Source: Lachnospiraceae bacterium (GTDB lineage: Bacteria; Bacillota; Clostridia; Lachnospirales; Lachnospiraceae). Taken from it: a stretch of DNA of 64,000 bases. The notes under the pieces are model-generated. The model was not told the DNA's origin. It was given only the letters and a program-made list of their open reading frames with translations, and ran no database searches. A program made the translations under genes and the position numbers. This document shows positions 34,476-43,250 of the stretch, piece after piece; the first letter of the stretch is position 1, and each line of letters starts with the position of its first letter. The stretch spans positions 62,001 to 126,000 of the forward strand of contig JAUNGG010000002.1 of NCBI GenBank assembly GCA_030524635.1, in the 5' to 3' direction.

Positions 34476-35384
34476 TTACCCCAAAGCCAGAAATCCTTTT
34501 ATATTATCCAGCACCTTCCGGCTTAAAAGCTGATATGCCTGCCTTGTCATGCCGGCAGATGCATTGACACAGATTACATTCTCCTGCTGAAGCACTTCCT
34601 GAGCAATCCCACCAAGTGCCCCTTTTGTATCGCAGCAGAAAATATTTTCCGGATTGGAGATCCACTTTTTCAATGCATCCAGATCCGCCGCCGGCCCAAT
34701 GGAGGTATTAAACATAATCTTCCCATTTCCCAGCGCTTCAAACTCTTCCTGATGAAGAAGGATCACATTTTTATTCAGACAGGTAAACACCACATCACTC
34801 TCTGCCAGAAGGGTCTTCAGCGGCTTATAGTGGATACCGGCTGCCTCCCGCTCCGGCTTTGCACTGCGGGCATAATAGGAAACCTCCGCTCCCAGGAAAT
34901 GGAGAGCATCTGCAATCATACCGCCGGATACGCCTAAGCCTATGATTCCCACCTTAAGGCCGGTGATCTCAATGGGCTTCTCCTTCCAGAGAGGATACTC
35001 GTACCCATGCAGGATTCGAATCAGCTGATAAAGCACGTATTCCACCACGCCCCTATCTCCATAATCCCGGATACCTGTGACGGTAATACTTTTGCTTCTG
35101 GCACAGGCAATATCCACATTTGCACTTTCCTCTGAGTACAGGCTGCAGCACATGCCGATATATTTTATATTGGGCGCATTCAGAATTACCTCCCTCTCCA
35201 GCCGGGAAGTGTAGCTAACTAAAACAGCATCTGCATCACCGATCCGCTTTAAAATTTCTTCATTTCCATCTGGGATATCCGGATACATCACAATCTCCTG
35301 TGCATATTCCTTCAATTCCTCCTTAGCCCAGTCCACCAGGCTGACTGGCTCAATGGCCACCAATTTTTGAAATTTCTTTTCCAT
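34476..35384 (-). CDS. D-isomer-specific 2-hydroxyacid dehydrogenase family protein
   Basis: 302 residues with split catalytic domain and a central Rossmann domain (GLKVGIIGLGVSGGMIADALHFLGAEVSYYAR). The usual catalytic Arg region (FNTSIGPAADLDALKKWI) is altered: family members usually read NxxRGxxVD here, and the usual Glu/His pair is not clear either, so activity should be doubted. It lies 37 bases after the aspartate dehydrogenase gene. AGGAGAG precedes the ATG. It could reduce or oxidise a 2-oxo/2-hydroxy acid, or act as a degenerate binding protein. Confidence 0.8.
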   Translation of the reverse strand: MEKKFQKLVAIEPVSLVDWAKEELKEYAQEIVMYPDIPDGNEEILKRIGDADAVLVSYTSRLEREVILNAPNIKYIGMCCSLYSEESANVDIACARSKSITVTGIRDYGDRGVVEYVLYQLIRILHGYEYPLWKEKPIEITGLKVGIIGLGVSGGMIADALHFLGAEVSYYARSAKPEREAAGIHYKPLKTLLAESDVVFTCLNKNVILLHQEEFEALGNGKIMFNTSIGPAADLDALKKWISNPENIFCCDTKGALGGIAQEVLQQENVICVNASAGMTRQAYQLLSRKVLDNIKGFLALG

Positions 35385-35421
35385 AACAATCTCTCCTATT
35401 GATTCGTTTTTAACCGTTTAT

Positions 35422-36222
35422 TTAATAAAATACCACTGGTGAATCCAGATTTCGAAGCAGCGCAACCACGCTCCACCCAGCGATGGCGCTGGTTCTGGAA
35501 TAGATATCTACCACGGCCTTTACACCATCAATTTCCGCTGTGATCTTGTGGTCATCTCCCGCCATTCCCGGAACGCTGGTGATCCGGGCGGTTGCCTGCT
35601 CCGGTCCGATGGTAGCCAGTGCAGATGCCACTGCCACATTTACCTTTGTAGGCAGCAGAGCGATTGCTTCACTGGCCGTTCCAGAAAACACCTGACGGTC
35701 AGCCTCCTCGGTCATCATCTCCTCCTGGAAAAGAGGGGTGTTTTGCAGGGAAGCAGGCCCTTTTCTGGTCTCAATCCCAGCCTGAATCTCCTTCCCTTCC
35801 GCCTGCGCCATCAGAGCCACGGTCTGAAGCACATCAAATCCGCCTACTGCACCAGCCGGGATATGGATCTTCGCTCCGCCCTCAGCTGCTGCCTCCTTCA
35901 CCACTTCATAAAATGACGCATCGGCAAACGCGCCGATAGACAGCGGCACCAGGCTGATTCCCCGGCGCAGCGCCTCCACAGCCACATCCTTTACCGTCTG
36001 GACGGAAGCAGTTTCCACCAGATAATCCGGCTTCAGATTCAGAAGCTCCTCCAGACTCTCACACGCCCTGCCTCCTGCCCGGGCAGTCAGCTGCTCTGCT
36101 TTTCTGTGATCCCGGCTCATGGCGCCAACCAGCTCATACCCATCCAGCAGTCCCTTTTCACAAGCCTCCGCTACAATATTTCCCAAAAATCCGCATCCTA
36201 CGATTGCTAATCGCTTTCTCAT
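35422..36222 (-). CDS. L-aspartate dehydrogenase (NadX-like)
   Basis: 266 residues: a Rossmann NAD-binding half (RLAIVGCGFLGNIVAEAC) and a DUF108-type C-terminal half with IHIPAGAVGGFDVLQ and KVNVAVASALATIG. Enzymes of this family oxidise L-aspartate to iminoaspartate/oxaloacetate with NAD(P)+, feeding NAD synthesis, or work in reverse. The start at 36222 has GGAGG five bases upstream. The frame is open to 36255. Pairs with the 2-hydroxyacid dehydrogenase downstream. Confidence 0.88.
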   Translation of the reverse strand: MRKRLAIVGCGFLGNIVAEACEKGLLDGYELVGAMSRDHRKAEQLTARAGGRACESLEELLNLKPDYLVETASVQTVKDVAVEALRRGISLVPLSIGAFADASFYEVVKEAAAEGGAKIHIPAGAVGGFDVLQTVALMAQAEGKEIQAGIETRKGPASLQNTPLFQEEMMTEEADRQVFSGTASEAIALLPTKVNVAVASALATIGPEQATARITSVPGMAGDDHKITAEIDGVKAVVDIYSRTSAIAGWSVVALLRNLDSPVVFY

Positions 36223-36670
36223 TGCATCCTCCGATTTCGATCTGCTTTCCTGCACATCGCCTTTTTCACTTTTTGTCCTCTTCTATGCCTTCCAGCATTA
36301 CCTATACATTGTATCAAATTCTTTGATTTCCGTAAAGCAATACTATTTTTGCCATGGAAACTTTCCTTTTATCAGCACTGTTTTCTGACATCAGCCGCCA
36401 TATTCCTTTTTTGCAAACAGATATTGATAGTTACGTTTCTGCATCCGGAGGGTTTCTTCTACCCGATGCAGAAATAATTATATTTATAACATTTCAAACC
36501 ACTTCCGCCCCCTTTTAATGCAATTTTCCCAAGTTTTTTACTCTTTTTCCCCCACTTTACCTATGTTCTTTTGCTTTATAATAGAGTATAATAAAAGAAC
36601 TCTAACAGCTTGCCCGCTGGAAGGCAGCTGTAAGCTGCAAAAGAAACGATAAGAAGAAAGGACAAAATTT
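36223..36670. other. Intergenic region with hairpin and plus-strand promoter elements
   Basis: No gene seen. A 10-bp perfect stem (TTTCTGCATC/GATGCAGAAA, 36436-36474) with an inner GGGT/ACCC step forms a strong hairpin without a T run on either strand. Two overlapping TATAAT boxes (36577 and 36587) lie before the penicillin-binding protein gene and probably contain its promoter; the -35 is not clear. Confidence 0.5.
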
Positions 36671-39316
36671 ATGAAAAAATTTGGTTCAGTCTTATACAAA
36701 ATCTGGGAAGGCATCCTGACCATCTGTTTCAGTCTTCTGGGCATCGTGGGCGCTTTGATCAAGACCCTCCTGACAGTCCTGACCCTTGGCTGCATCCTGG
36801 GGCTGTGTGCGGGAATTGTGATCTTCATCAAGGTGAAACCAGAGCTGGATCACTGCCGTGAGGTTGCCTATGATAAGCTGGCCACTATGGACCGTTCCGA
36901 TTTCAGTATGCTGTCCGACACCATTATATATGATAAGGATGGAAATCAGATCGGGCTGATCAATGCCGGCCATTACGAGTATGTGGATATCAATCACATC
37001 AGCATGAACCTGCAGAACGCATATATCGCCCAGGAGGACCGGCGCTTTAAGAGCCACACCGGCGTGGATTGGATCGCCACCATGCGTGCCGGCCTTGCTC
37101 TGATCAAGCACAGCGGCGCTATCACACAGGGCGGAAGCACCATTACACAGCAGGTGATCAAGAATACATATCTGACGCAGGAGCAGACCTTTACCAGAAA
37201 AGTCGTGGAGATCCTTCTGGCACCGGAGGTGGAGAAAAAATTCTCCAAGGCTGACATCATGGAATTCTACTGCAATACCAATTTCTACGGCCACCAGTGC
37301 AACGGCATCCAGGCCGCCAGCCGCTATTATTTCGGCAAAAAGGCATCGGAGCTGGAGCCTTATGAGGCTGCCGTTCTGGTAGGTATCAGCAACAGCCCCT
37401 CTGCCTACGACCCGGTCCGCCACCCGGAGGCTTCCTTAAAGAAGCGGAATGATGTGCTGAAAAGCATGTATGAAGTGGGCTTCTTGACGAAGGAGGAGTA
37501 CGAATCGTACATTGACATGCCCTTAAGCATTGTCCAGGAAACCATGGAAGGGACGGACGAAAGCTATCAGACCAGCTACGCCATCCACTGCGCCGCTCTG
37601 GAGCTGATGAAGCTGGACGGCTTCGAATTCCAGTACTTGTTTGAGAATAAGGAGGACTATACCGCCTACATGGAACGGTACGATGAGGCATACAGCCAGA
37701 AGACCGACAGCATCCGTGCCGGCGGCTACCAGATCTACACCTCCCTGGATCATACACTGCAAAATCAGCTCCAGGAGGCCATTGACCTGGGACTGTCCTC
37801 CTACACAGAGCTTCAGGAAAACGGCAAATTCGCACTGCAGGGCGCCGGTGCGCTGGTGGACAACCAGACAAACTATGTTGTCGCCATCGTAGGCGGCCGC
37901 GGCACAGAGGATCAGTTCAACCGCGCCTACTTAAGCGCCAGACAGCCGGGAAGCACCATAAAGCCTTTGATCGACTACGCACCTGCCTTTGACACTGGAA
38001 ACTACTATCCCAGCCGTATGGTGGATGACCATAAATGGGAGGACGGCCCTTCCAACAGCGGCGGCAGCTACCACGGCAATGTGACCATCCGAGAGGCATT
38101 AAACCGAAGCTTAAACACCGTCGCCTGGCAGGTCTTAGAAGATATCGGAATCAACAAGGGTCTGGCGTATTTAGGCGAAATGGAATTCCAGAAGCTAAGC
38201 TACGTGGACAACGGCATCCCCTCCTTAAGCATCGGCGGCTTTACGAACGGTGTCCGCGTTGTGGACATGGCAAAGGGCTTCAGTACATTAGCCAATTACG
38301 GCGTATATAATGACCGAACCTGCATCTCGAAAATCATCCATGAGCGGGATGGGGAGCTGACGAAAAACAGCCGCCCTGCCACTAAGCAGGTCTACCTGGA
38401 GGATTCCGCCTTCATGATCACGGATATCTTAAAGGGTACCATGACAGCCCCCTACGGAACCGGCCGTGGCCTTTCCTTAAATGGCGGCATGCCATGTGCC
38501 GGCAAGACCGGAACGACCAACAGCAGCAAGGATACCTGGTTCTGCGGCTACACCCGGTACTATACCGCTGCGATCTGGGTGGGATATGATATCCCACGCG
38601 CTATGCCTGGCATTTACGGAAGCACCTATGCAGGAAAGATCTGGAAAAGGCTAATGGATCAGATCCATGCGGATCTGGAGCCATGGGACTGGGAGGTGCC
38701 GGTCACAGTGGTTCAGCAGCGGGATGAATCCAACGGCATCACCGATTATTTCAGTACCACCGCAGAGCTGCGGGCAAAGCAGGCAGAGCATGACAAGGAA
38801 CAGGATGTCATGCTTGCAGAACTGAAAAATACGGTAAGCGCATTTGAAAATAAAACGATTGCCAATGCGGCAGACGGCTATTGGGTTCAGGATACCTACC
38901 GCTCCATGATCGCGCAGATCAGCCTTATGGATGAAAATGAAGAACGCAGCCAGCTTTTAGAGCGGATCGAGGCGCGATATGAAACCTTCCAGACTCAGTT
39001 ATCCAGCATGAGCGCGGAAATCCAGGCCTATGCAGACCGGAAGGCTGCAGAGGAGGAGGCTGCCAGAAGGCGTGCTGCTGCAGCCGCAGAAGCAAGAAGG
39101 CAGCAGGAGGCAGCCGCTGCAGCAGCTGCGGCCCAGGCTGCAGCAGAAGCTCAGGCTGCCGCAGCTGCCCAGGCAACCGCTCCGCCGGAGACCCAGCCGG
39201 AAACAACGCCTGATTACTCTGCCGGTCCCGGTGCATTCCAAAATAACAGCCCCGGCGGTTCTACCTCCGGCCAGGTGACCATCATTCCTCAGGGACCAGG
39301 AGGTGGAAATGAATGA
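36671..39316 (+). CDS. Class A penicillin-binding protein (PBP1A-type transglycosylase/transpeptidase)
   Basis: 881 residues. One N-terminal membrane anchor (about 15-55). GT51 glycosyltransferase with catalytic E122 in EDRRFKSHTGVD and GGSTITQQ. A transpeptidase with S428 in the STIK tetrad, and K612-T-G-T. The C-terminal ~100 residues form a coiled region then an Ala/Gln-rich stretch and a Pro/Thr/Gly tail, low-complexity and probably crossing the cell wall. It polymerises and crosslinks peptidoglycan. ATG follows AAAGGA. The stop overlaps the next gene (ATGA). Confidence 0.95.
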   Translation: MKKFGSVLYKIWEGILTICFSLLGIVGALIKTLLTVLTLGCILGLCAGIVIFIKVKPELDHCREVAYDKLATMDRSDFSMLSDTIIYDKDGNQIGLINAGHYEYVDINHISMNLQNAYIAQEDRRFKSHTGVDWIATMRAGLALIKHSGAITQGGSTITQQVIKNTYLTQEQTFTRKVVEILLAPEVEKKFSKADIMEFYCNTNFYGHQCNGIQAASRYYFGKKASELEPYEAAVLVGISNSPSAYDPVRHPEASLKKRNDVLKSMYEVGFLTKEEYESYIDMPLSIVQETMEGTDESYQTSYAIHCAALELMKLDGFEFQYLFENKEDYTAYMERYDEAYSQKTDSIRAGGYQIYTSLDHTLQNQLQEAIDLGLSSYTELQENGKFALQGAGALVDNQTNYVVAIVGGRGTEDQFNRAYLSARQPGSTIKPLIDYAPAFDTGNYYPSRMVDDHKWEDGPSNSGGSYHGNVTIREALNRSLNTVAWQVLEDIGINKGLAYLGEMEFQKLSYVDNGIPSLSIGGFTNGVRVVDMAKGFSTLANYGVYNDRTCISKIIHERDGELTKNSRPATKQVYLEDSAFMITDILKGTMTAPYGTGRGLSLNGGMPCAGKTGTTNSSKDTWFCGYTRYYTAAIWVGYDIPRAMPGIYGSTYAGKIWKRLMDQIHADLEPWDWEVPVTVVQQRDESNGITDYFSTTAELRAKQAEHDKEQDVMLAELKNTVSAFENKTIANAADGYWVQDTYRSMIAQISLMDENEERSQLLERIEARYETFQTQLSSMSAEIQAYADRKAAEEEAARRRAAAAAEARRQQEAAAAAAAAQAAAEAQAAAAAQATAPPETQPETTPDYSAGPGAFQNNSPGGSTSGQVTIIPQGPGGGNE

Positions 39317-39876
39317 ACGAAAATGAGATGAAGCAAAACACACAGGATATTCCAAAAATGCAGCACATTCCGGATAGGCAGAACGAATCACATGAAATCG
39401 ATCATGTGCTGGAAGAGCTGGAGGGAAACTCCAGCCCGGTCAACGCTCCTTTCAGCAGGGAGGGAGCCATCATAGAAACAGCCAGTGAAGAACCCATTGG
39501 TGAAGGATCGGTCAGGAAAGAATCACCCCAGGATCCGTCAGAGGCAGACTCTGCACCAGACAAACGGAAGGAGGATTCCTCTCAAACCATACATTCCCGG
39601 AAGGTCCTTTCATCCACAGAAGAGCCCGGCTACATCCGCCGCTCTCCGGCACGAAGCTGGTTTAACACCTTTATGATCATGAATATCCCGATCATTGGGT
39701 GGCTCTACCTTCTCATCCTGGCCTTCGGGAAGAAGGACCAGCGCAAGGACTTTGCCAAAGCCTACCTGATCTACAAGCTGGTCTTTCTGCTGGTGGCTCT
39801 GGCCATCATCGCCCTGCTCCTGCATGTGGGCATGGATGCAGCCGATCAGCTGCTGCAGTATATGGATATGCTGTAA
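39313..39876 (+). CDS. Membrane protein with long acidic N-terminus, encoded with PBP1A
   Basis: 187 residues: about 105 disordered, acidic, Ser/Pro-rich residues, then RRSPARSWFNTFM and two hydrophobic segments (about 118-138 and 152-175). No family recognised. The 4-base overlap with the PBP gene suggests coupled translation, and hence a role with the PBP, for instance in localisation. A terminator follows at 39922. Confidence 0.75.
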   Translation: MNENEMKQNTQDIPKMQHIPDRQNESHEIDHVLEELEGNSSPVNAPFSREGAIIETASEEPIGEGSVRKESPQDPSEADSAPDKRKEDSSQTIHSRKVLSSTEEPGYIRRSPARSWFNTFMIMNIPIIGWLYLLILAFGKKDQRKDFAKAYLIYKLVFLLVALAIIALLLHVGMDAADQLLQYMDML

Positions 39877-39921
39877 TTGCTCCGTATTTCCATGATTGCG
39901 ATCAATACCAGGTCATTGAAA

Positions 39922-39962
39922 AAGAGCCGGACAGATATTGCTGTAATATCTGTCTGGCTCTC
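39922..39962 (+). terminator. Bidirectional intrinsic terminator
   Basis: GAGCC-GACAGATATT pairs with AATATCTGTC-GGCTC around a five-base loop, with T runs on both strands. It ends the PBP operon (plus) and the aroK operon (minus, stop at 40075). Confidence 0.9.
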
Positions 39963-40074
39963 TTTTTATTTTTTCCTTATCATTTTATCTTCTTTTTCTT
40001 ATTATCTGCCCCTTGCCAGCTTCTATCTGCCGTCTTTATCCGCGGCCTTTATCTGCCTTCTTTGGCGGCTGCCC

Positions 40075-40644
40075 CTACCTGCTGCTCTCTCCCTGCAGCA
40101 GCTTCAGCATATTATCCAGCTCTGCCTTCTCCGCTGCCAGCTTCTGCTCCATCAGGGCCCGAAGCTTATCTACTGTTTCCCCTGGCTGGGAACAGTCCTT
40201 CTCATCTACCACGATATCTGCATAGTGCTCGTAAAGAGGTACACGCTCATTGTACAGATCGCGCAGAGTAAAGCCTGGCTTTAAGGCCACGCCCCGGTCT
40301 ACCACATTGCCGATGCGCTTTTCCATCTCTTCGTAGCTCATTTTCAGGTAAACGATCTCACTGATCTCCTTCAGATGCTCCATGGCCTTGAAGCCATAGA
40401 TCACGGAACCGCCTGGGGCGATGATGGATTTTCTCACATCCAGGCTGGCATTGACCCGCTCCTCCACCTTCAGAAAGCCATCCATACCTTCTTCGGCAAT
40501 AATCTCCTTTAACAGCTTCCCTTCTCTCTCCTGAATTACGATATCGACATCCACAAAGGAATATCCCAGACGCTTCGCCAGCAGCACACCGATGGTGCTT
40601 TTTCCAGACGAGGGCATTCCAATTAATGTAATATTCGGTTTCAT
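40075..40644 (-). CDS. aroK: Shikimate kinase-like protein
   Basis: 189 residues. P-loop GMPSSGKST (9-17), the DxD-type FVDVDIVIQ, and GGSV in IAPGGSVIYGF match shikimate kinases; the later Arg of the lid is in RVPLYEHYAD. It would phosphorylate shikimate in aromatic amino acid synthesis. The FLKVEERV segment takes the place of the usual FRxxE, so the specificity may differ from true AroK. Start at 40644 with AGGAGG; its ATG overlaps the stop of the flavin reductase gene. Confidence 0.75.
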   Translation of the reverse strand: MKPNITLIGMPSSGKSTIGVLLAKRLGYSFVDVDIVIQEREGKLLKEIIAEEGMDGFLKVEERVNASLDVRKSIIAPGGSVIYGFKAMEHLKEISEIVYLKMSYEEMEKRIGNVVDRGVALKPGFTLRDLYNERVPLYEHYADIVVDEKDCSQPGETVDKLRALMEQKLAAEKAELDNMLKLLQGESSR

Positions 40645-41276
40645 GATTTCTTCCTCCTGGTATTGTTTTTGCAAACGGAATATCCAAAGCTTCCGATCTT
40701 CTTTCCTAATTCAAAATATTCTCCGTGGGAGTATGCTACCAGGCCGGCACTGTTTAAATGGAATTTTCCAGCCTGATCCATGTAATCCGGATCCACTGTT
40801 ACTCCAAGCACCTCTGCCAGAAACAGATCATGGCTTCCCAAAGGGATCACCTGGGTCACACGGCATTCGATGTTCACCGGACTCTCCCAGATCCCCGGAG
40901 CTGCCACATGCCGGGATGGCAGCGGTGTCAGCTTCATCTCCTGAAACTTATCCACATCCCGTCCGGATTTCACGCCGCAGTAATCTGCGGCAAGCGTCAG
41001 CTCCTTTGTCACCAGATTGATCACAAACTCTCCGCTTTCTTTTATCATATCGTAGGAATACCGCTCACGCCGCACCGAGATCGACACCATAGCTGGTGAA
41101 GAGCAGGTAGTTCCGGCCCAGGCCACGGTGATAATATTCGGCTTCTCACCTGGTCTTTGGCAGCTTACCATCACAGCCGGAACCGGATACAGCATGTTGC
41201 CCGGCTTCCAGGCCTCCTTTTGGTGAAGCGGCTGCTTTTTGGCTGCCTTGCTCCTTCCATCTTCCTTCTGTTTCAT
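40641..41276 (-). CDS. Flavin reductase family (FMN-binding split barrel) protein
   Basis: 211 residues. A lysine-rich N-terminus, then the flavin reductase-like domain: MLYPVPAVMVSCQRPGEKPNIITVAWAGTTCSSPAMVSISVRRERYSY, and GEFVINLVTKEL. Clostridial members bind FMN and are often annotated as flavoredoxin-like electron carriers. It overlaps the shikimate kinase gene by four bases. Physiological partner unknown. Confidence 0.87.
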   Translation of the reverse strand: MKQKEDGRSKAAKKQPLHQKEAWKPGNMLYPVPAVMVSCQRPGEKPNIITVAWAGTTCSSPAMVSISVRRERYSYDMIKESGEFVINLVTKELTLAADYCGVKSGRDVDKFQEMKLTPLPSRHVAAPGIWESPVNIECRVTQVIPLGSHDLFLAEVLGVTVDPDYMDQAGKFHLNSAGLVAYSHGEYFELGKKIGSFGYSVCKNNTRRKKS

Positions 41277-41285
41277 CTAAGACTC

Positions 41286-42956
41286 TTACTCCTCTGCAAT
41301 CATAATCGCCGGAACCATCTGCTTCTTTCTGGATACCACTCCCGGCAGGCTTACGATCTGGCCTCTTATCTGGCTTTCTCCATTTTCTGTATCAACATGG
41401 AATGCCTTCAGGATCAGCTGCTCTGCACCTGGCCCTTCGCAGAGCAGGTCGGTAGACTCCGTCAGAATATTGGTCAGCATGAAGAACATCATATCCGTGC
41501 CGTGCTCCTGATTGGCCTTCTTTAAAAATGGCAGCAGCCTTACCTTCAGATCATTCAGCTCCTCTGCATTGACTGAGCTGATCTGGCCTACGCCGAACTT
41601 GATCTTTCCAGCCTCAAACCGCTTGAAATCCTGATAGAAGATCTCCCGGTCTGTTTTGCCCTTTAAGTCACTGCCGGCAGCAAACATTTTTCCGGCATAT
41701 CCCTCGATCTCAATTCCCGCGATATCCGCCAGCTCCATTGCAGCCGCCCGGTCCACTGCCGTGCAGGTAGGGGAGCGGAACAGAAGGGTGTCAGACAGAA
41801 TGGCGCTGCACAGCAGTCCGGCGATCTTCGGCTCCACCTGGATCTCATTTTCCTGATACATCTGGTAAATAATGGTGGCCGTGCAGCCTAAGGGCTGGTT
41901 CCGGAAATATACCGGGGAAATCGTTTCCACCGCCCCCAGTCTGTGATGATCGATGATCTCCTGAATGTCAGCGCCCTCGATGCCGTCCACCGCCTGGCCC
42001 TTTTCATTGTGATCCACCAGAATGACAGCCTTTCCTCTGGCGCCTAACAGATTCCGGCGGGAGATCATGCCCTTGTAATGTCCGTTCTTATCCAGAATCG
42101 GGAAATCCCGGTGACGTTTGCTGGCCATTACATCCTTGATATCGTCAATAAAATCCTCCTCGTCAAAGGTGATCAGATGCTCGGTTTTCATAAAATAGCT
42201 GATGGGCATACTCTGATTCACAAGGCGGGCCGCTGTATAAGTATCGTATGGAGTCGTGATAATGGAACAGCCCTTCTCCTGAGCCAGCTTCTTAATCGTC
42301 ATGGATACGCCGGCACCCTCGCAGACGATGATACAGCTGGCCTCCATCTCAATGGCGCACAGCTGAGATTCATACCGGTTGCCCAGGATCACCAGATCAT
42401 GAGGCTCAATGTAAAATTCCATCATATCCGGATTCGCCGCTGCGATCAGTACCTTGCCTTCTCCGAAATAATCATTCTCATTTCCAATTACCATCACGCC
42501 TTCCAGGGTCTCTACAATATTGGCGTACTGGGTAACGGCCTTGGAAAGAATGCTGCTGTCGTATACATTCATGTAAGATTTGGTGATATCTCCTACTGTG
42601 ATCAGGCCCTCCAGAAGTCCGCTGTCTGTCACAGCCGCCAGCGTCACTACATTTGCCTTCTGCATCAGGTTCCATGCCTTTTTCAGAGAAATGTTCCGTC
42701 TGGCACCCTCCGTCTCCCGGATCTCAATATCCTTTACCTGAGTGCGGACCGTCTGCACCAGCTTCGGCTTCTCCACACCGAAATAATCCAGCACAAACTG
42801 GGTTTCAGAGTTTACGTGTCCTGCCCTGGCCGGCTCATAAACTCCTCCGGTCAGCTTCTGCTTCAGATTTGCGTAGCAAATAGCAGAACAAATGGAATCG
42901 GTGTCCGGATTCTTGTGTCCCACAACTAATGTTTTTCGTTTGGTATCTGCTGCCAT
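41286..42956 (-). CDS. ppaC: Manganese-dependent inorganic pyrophosphatase with CBS-DRTGG insert
   Basis: 556 residues. DHH family motifs GHKNPDTDS (H14, D18, D20), LVDHNE and DHHRLG. Two CBS segments (about 75-125 and 255-310) surround a DRTGG domain. This is the nucleotide-regulated class of family II pyrophosphatase, which is inhibited by AMP/ADP and activated by diadenosine polyphosphates in studied members. It hydrolyses PPi. Start at 42956 follows GGAGG by five bases. Alternatively ATG 42968. Confidence 0.93.
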   Translation of the reverse strand: MAADTKRKTLVVGHKNPDTDSICSAICYANLKQKLTGGVYEPARAGHVNSETQFVLDYFGVEKPKLVQTVRTQVKDIEIRETEGARRNISLKKAWNLMQKANVVTLAAVTDSGLLEGLITVGDITKSYMNVYDSSILSKAVTQYANIVETLEGVMVIGNENDYFGEGKVLIAAANPDMMEFYIEPHDLVILGNRYESQLCAIEMEASCIIVCEGAGVSMTIKKLAQEKGCSIITTPYDTYTAARLVNQSMPISYFMKTEHLITFDEEDFIDDIKDVMASKRHRDFPILDKNGHYKGMISRRNLLGARGKAVILVDHNEKGQAVDGIEGADIQEIIDHHRLGAVETISPVYFRNQPLGCTATIIYQMYQENEIQVEPKIAGLLCSAILSDTLLFRSPTCTAVDRAAAMELADIAGIEIEGYAGKMFAAGSDLKGKTDREIFYQDFKRFEAGKIKFGVGQISSVNAEELNDLKVRLLPFLKKANQEHGTDMMFFMLTNILTESTDLLCEGPGAEQLILKAFHVDTENGESQIRGQIVSLPGVVSRKKQMVPAIMIAEE

Positions 42957-43090
42957 ATTCCCCTCCATGTTTTTATTTCATAATCTGTTTACATAGTGTT
43001 CATATTTTGTTCATAATATTTCATTATACTAAATGCATAGAAAGTTAAAGAAAAGCTTTCTTCAATTAGACAAATTGCACATAGATTTTT

Positions 43091-43245
43091 CATAATTACC
43101 CCGGTTGCTTTTTAACCGGGGTCTCCTCATGTCCGGACGGATCCACATGCCCCGGTTCGCCTGCCACAGCTGTTTTTTCGATTCTGCCTGTATGACAGCC
43201 CTGGGCATTTCAGGCGCAGGTTCCAAAAAACCTGCGCCTTTTTTT
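43091..43245 (+). ncRNA. Candidate structured non-coding RNA with its own terminator
   Basis: Between two minus-strand genes. A perfect 9-bp hairpin (ACCCCGGTT/AACCGGGGT, 43098-43122), a GTCCGGAC palindrome (43131-43138), and an ATGCCC/GGGCAT closing pair (43147-43152 and 43203-43208). A terminator with a perfect 10-bp stem, GGCGCAGGTT/AACCTGCGCC (43213-43238), is followed by seven T on the plus strand only. No plus-strand gene here would use this terminator. A clear promoter is not visible (TATACT near 43024 is one option). Not recognised as 6S, SRP or RNase P RNA. Confidence 0.45.
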
Positions 43246-43250
43246 CAATT

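Noticed and set aside
36436-36474. Terminator for the aspartate dehydrogenase or an upstream plus-strand gene
   Set aside because: The hairpin is strong but lacks a T run and lies upstream of, not after, the flanking genes.
42078-42929. 283-codon plus-strand open frame
   Set aside because: Antisense to the pyrophosphatase gene, with composition of a shadow frame (His/Gln-rich).
43091-43245. SRP RNA or 6S RNA identity for the candidate RNA
   Set aside because: The conserved SRP apical loop sequence is absent, and the long central bubble with paired ends of 6S could not be drawn.
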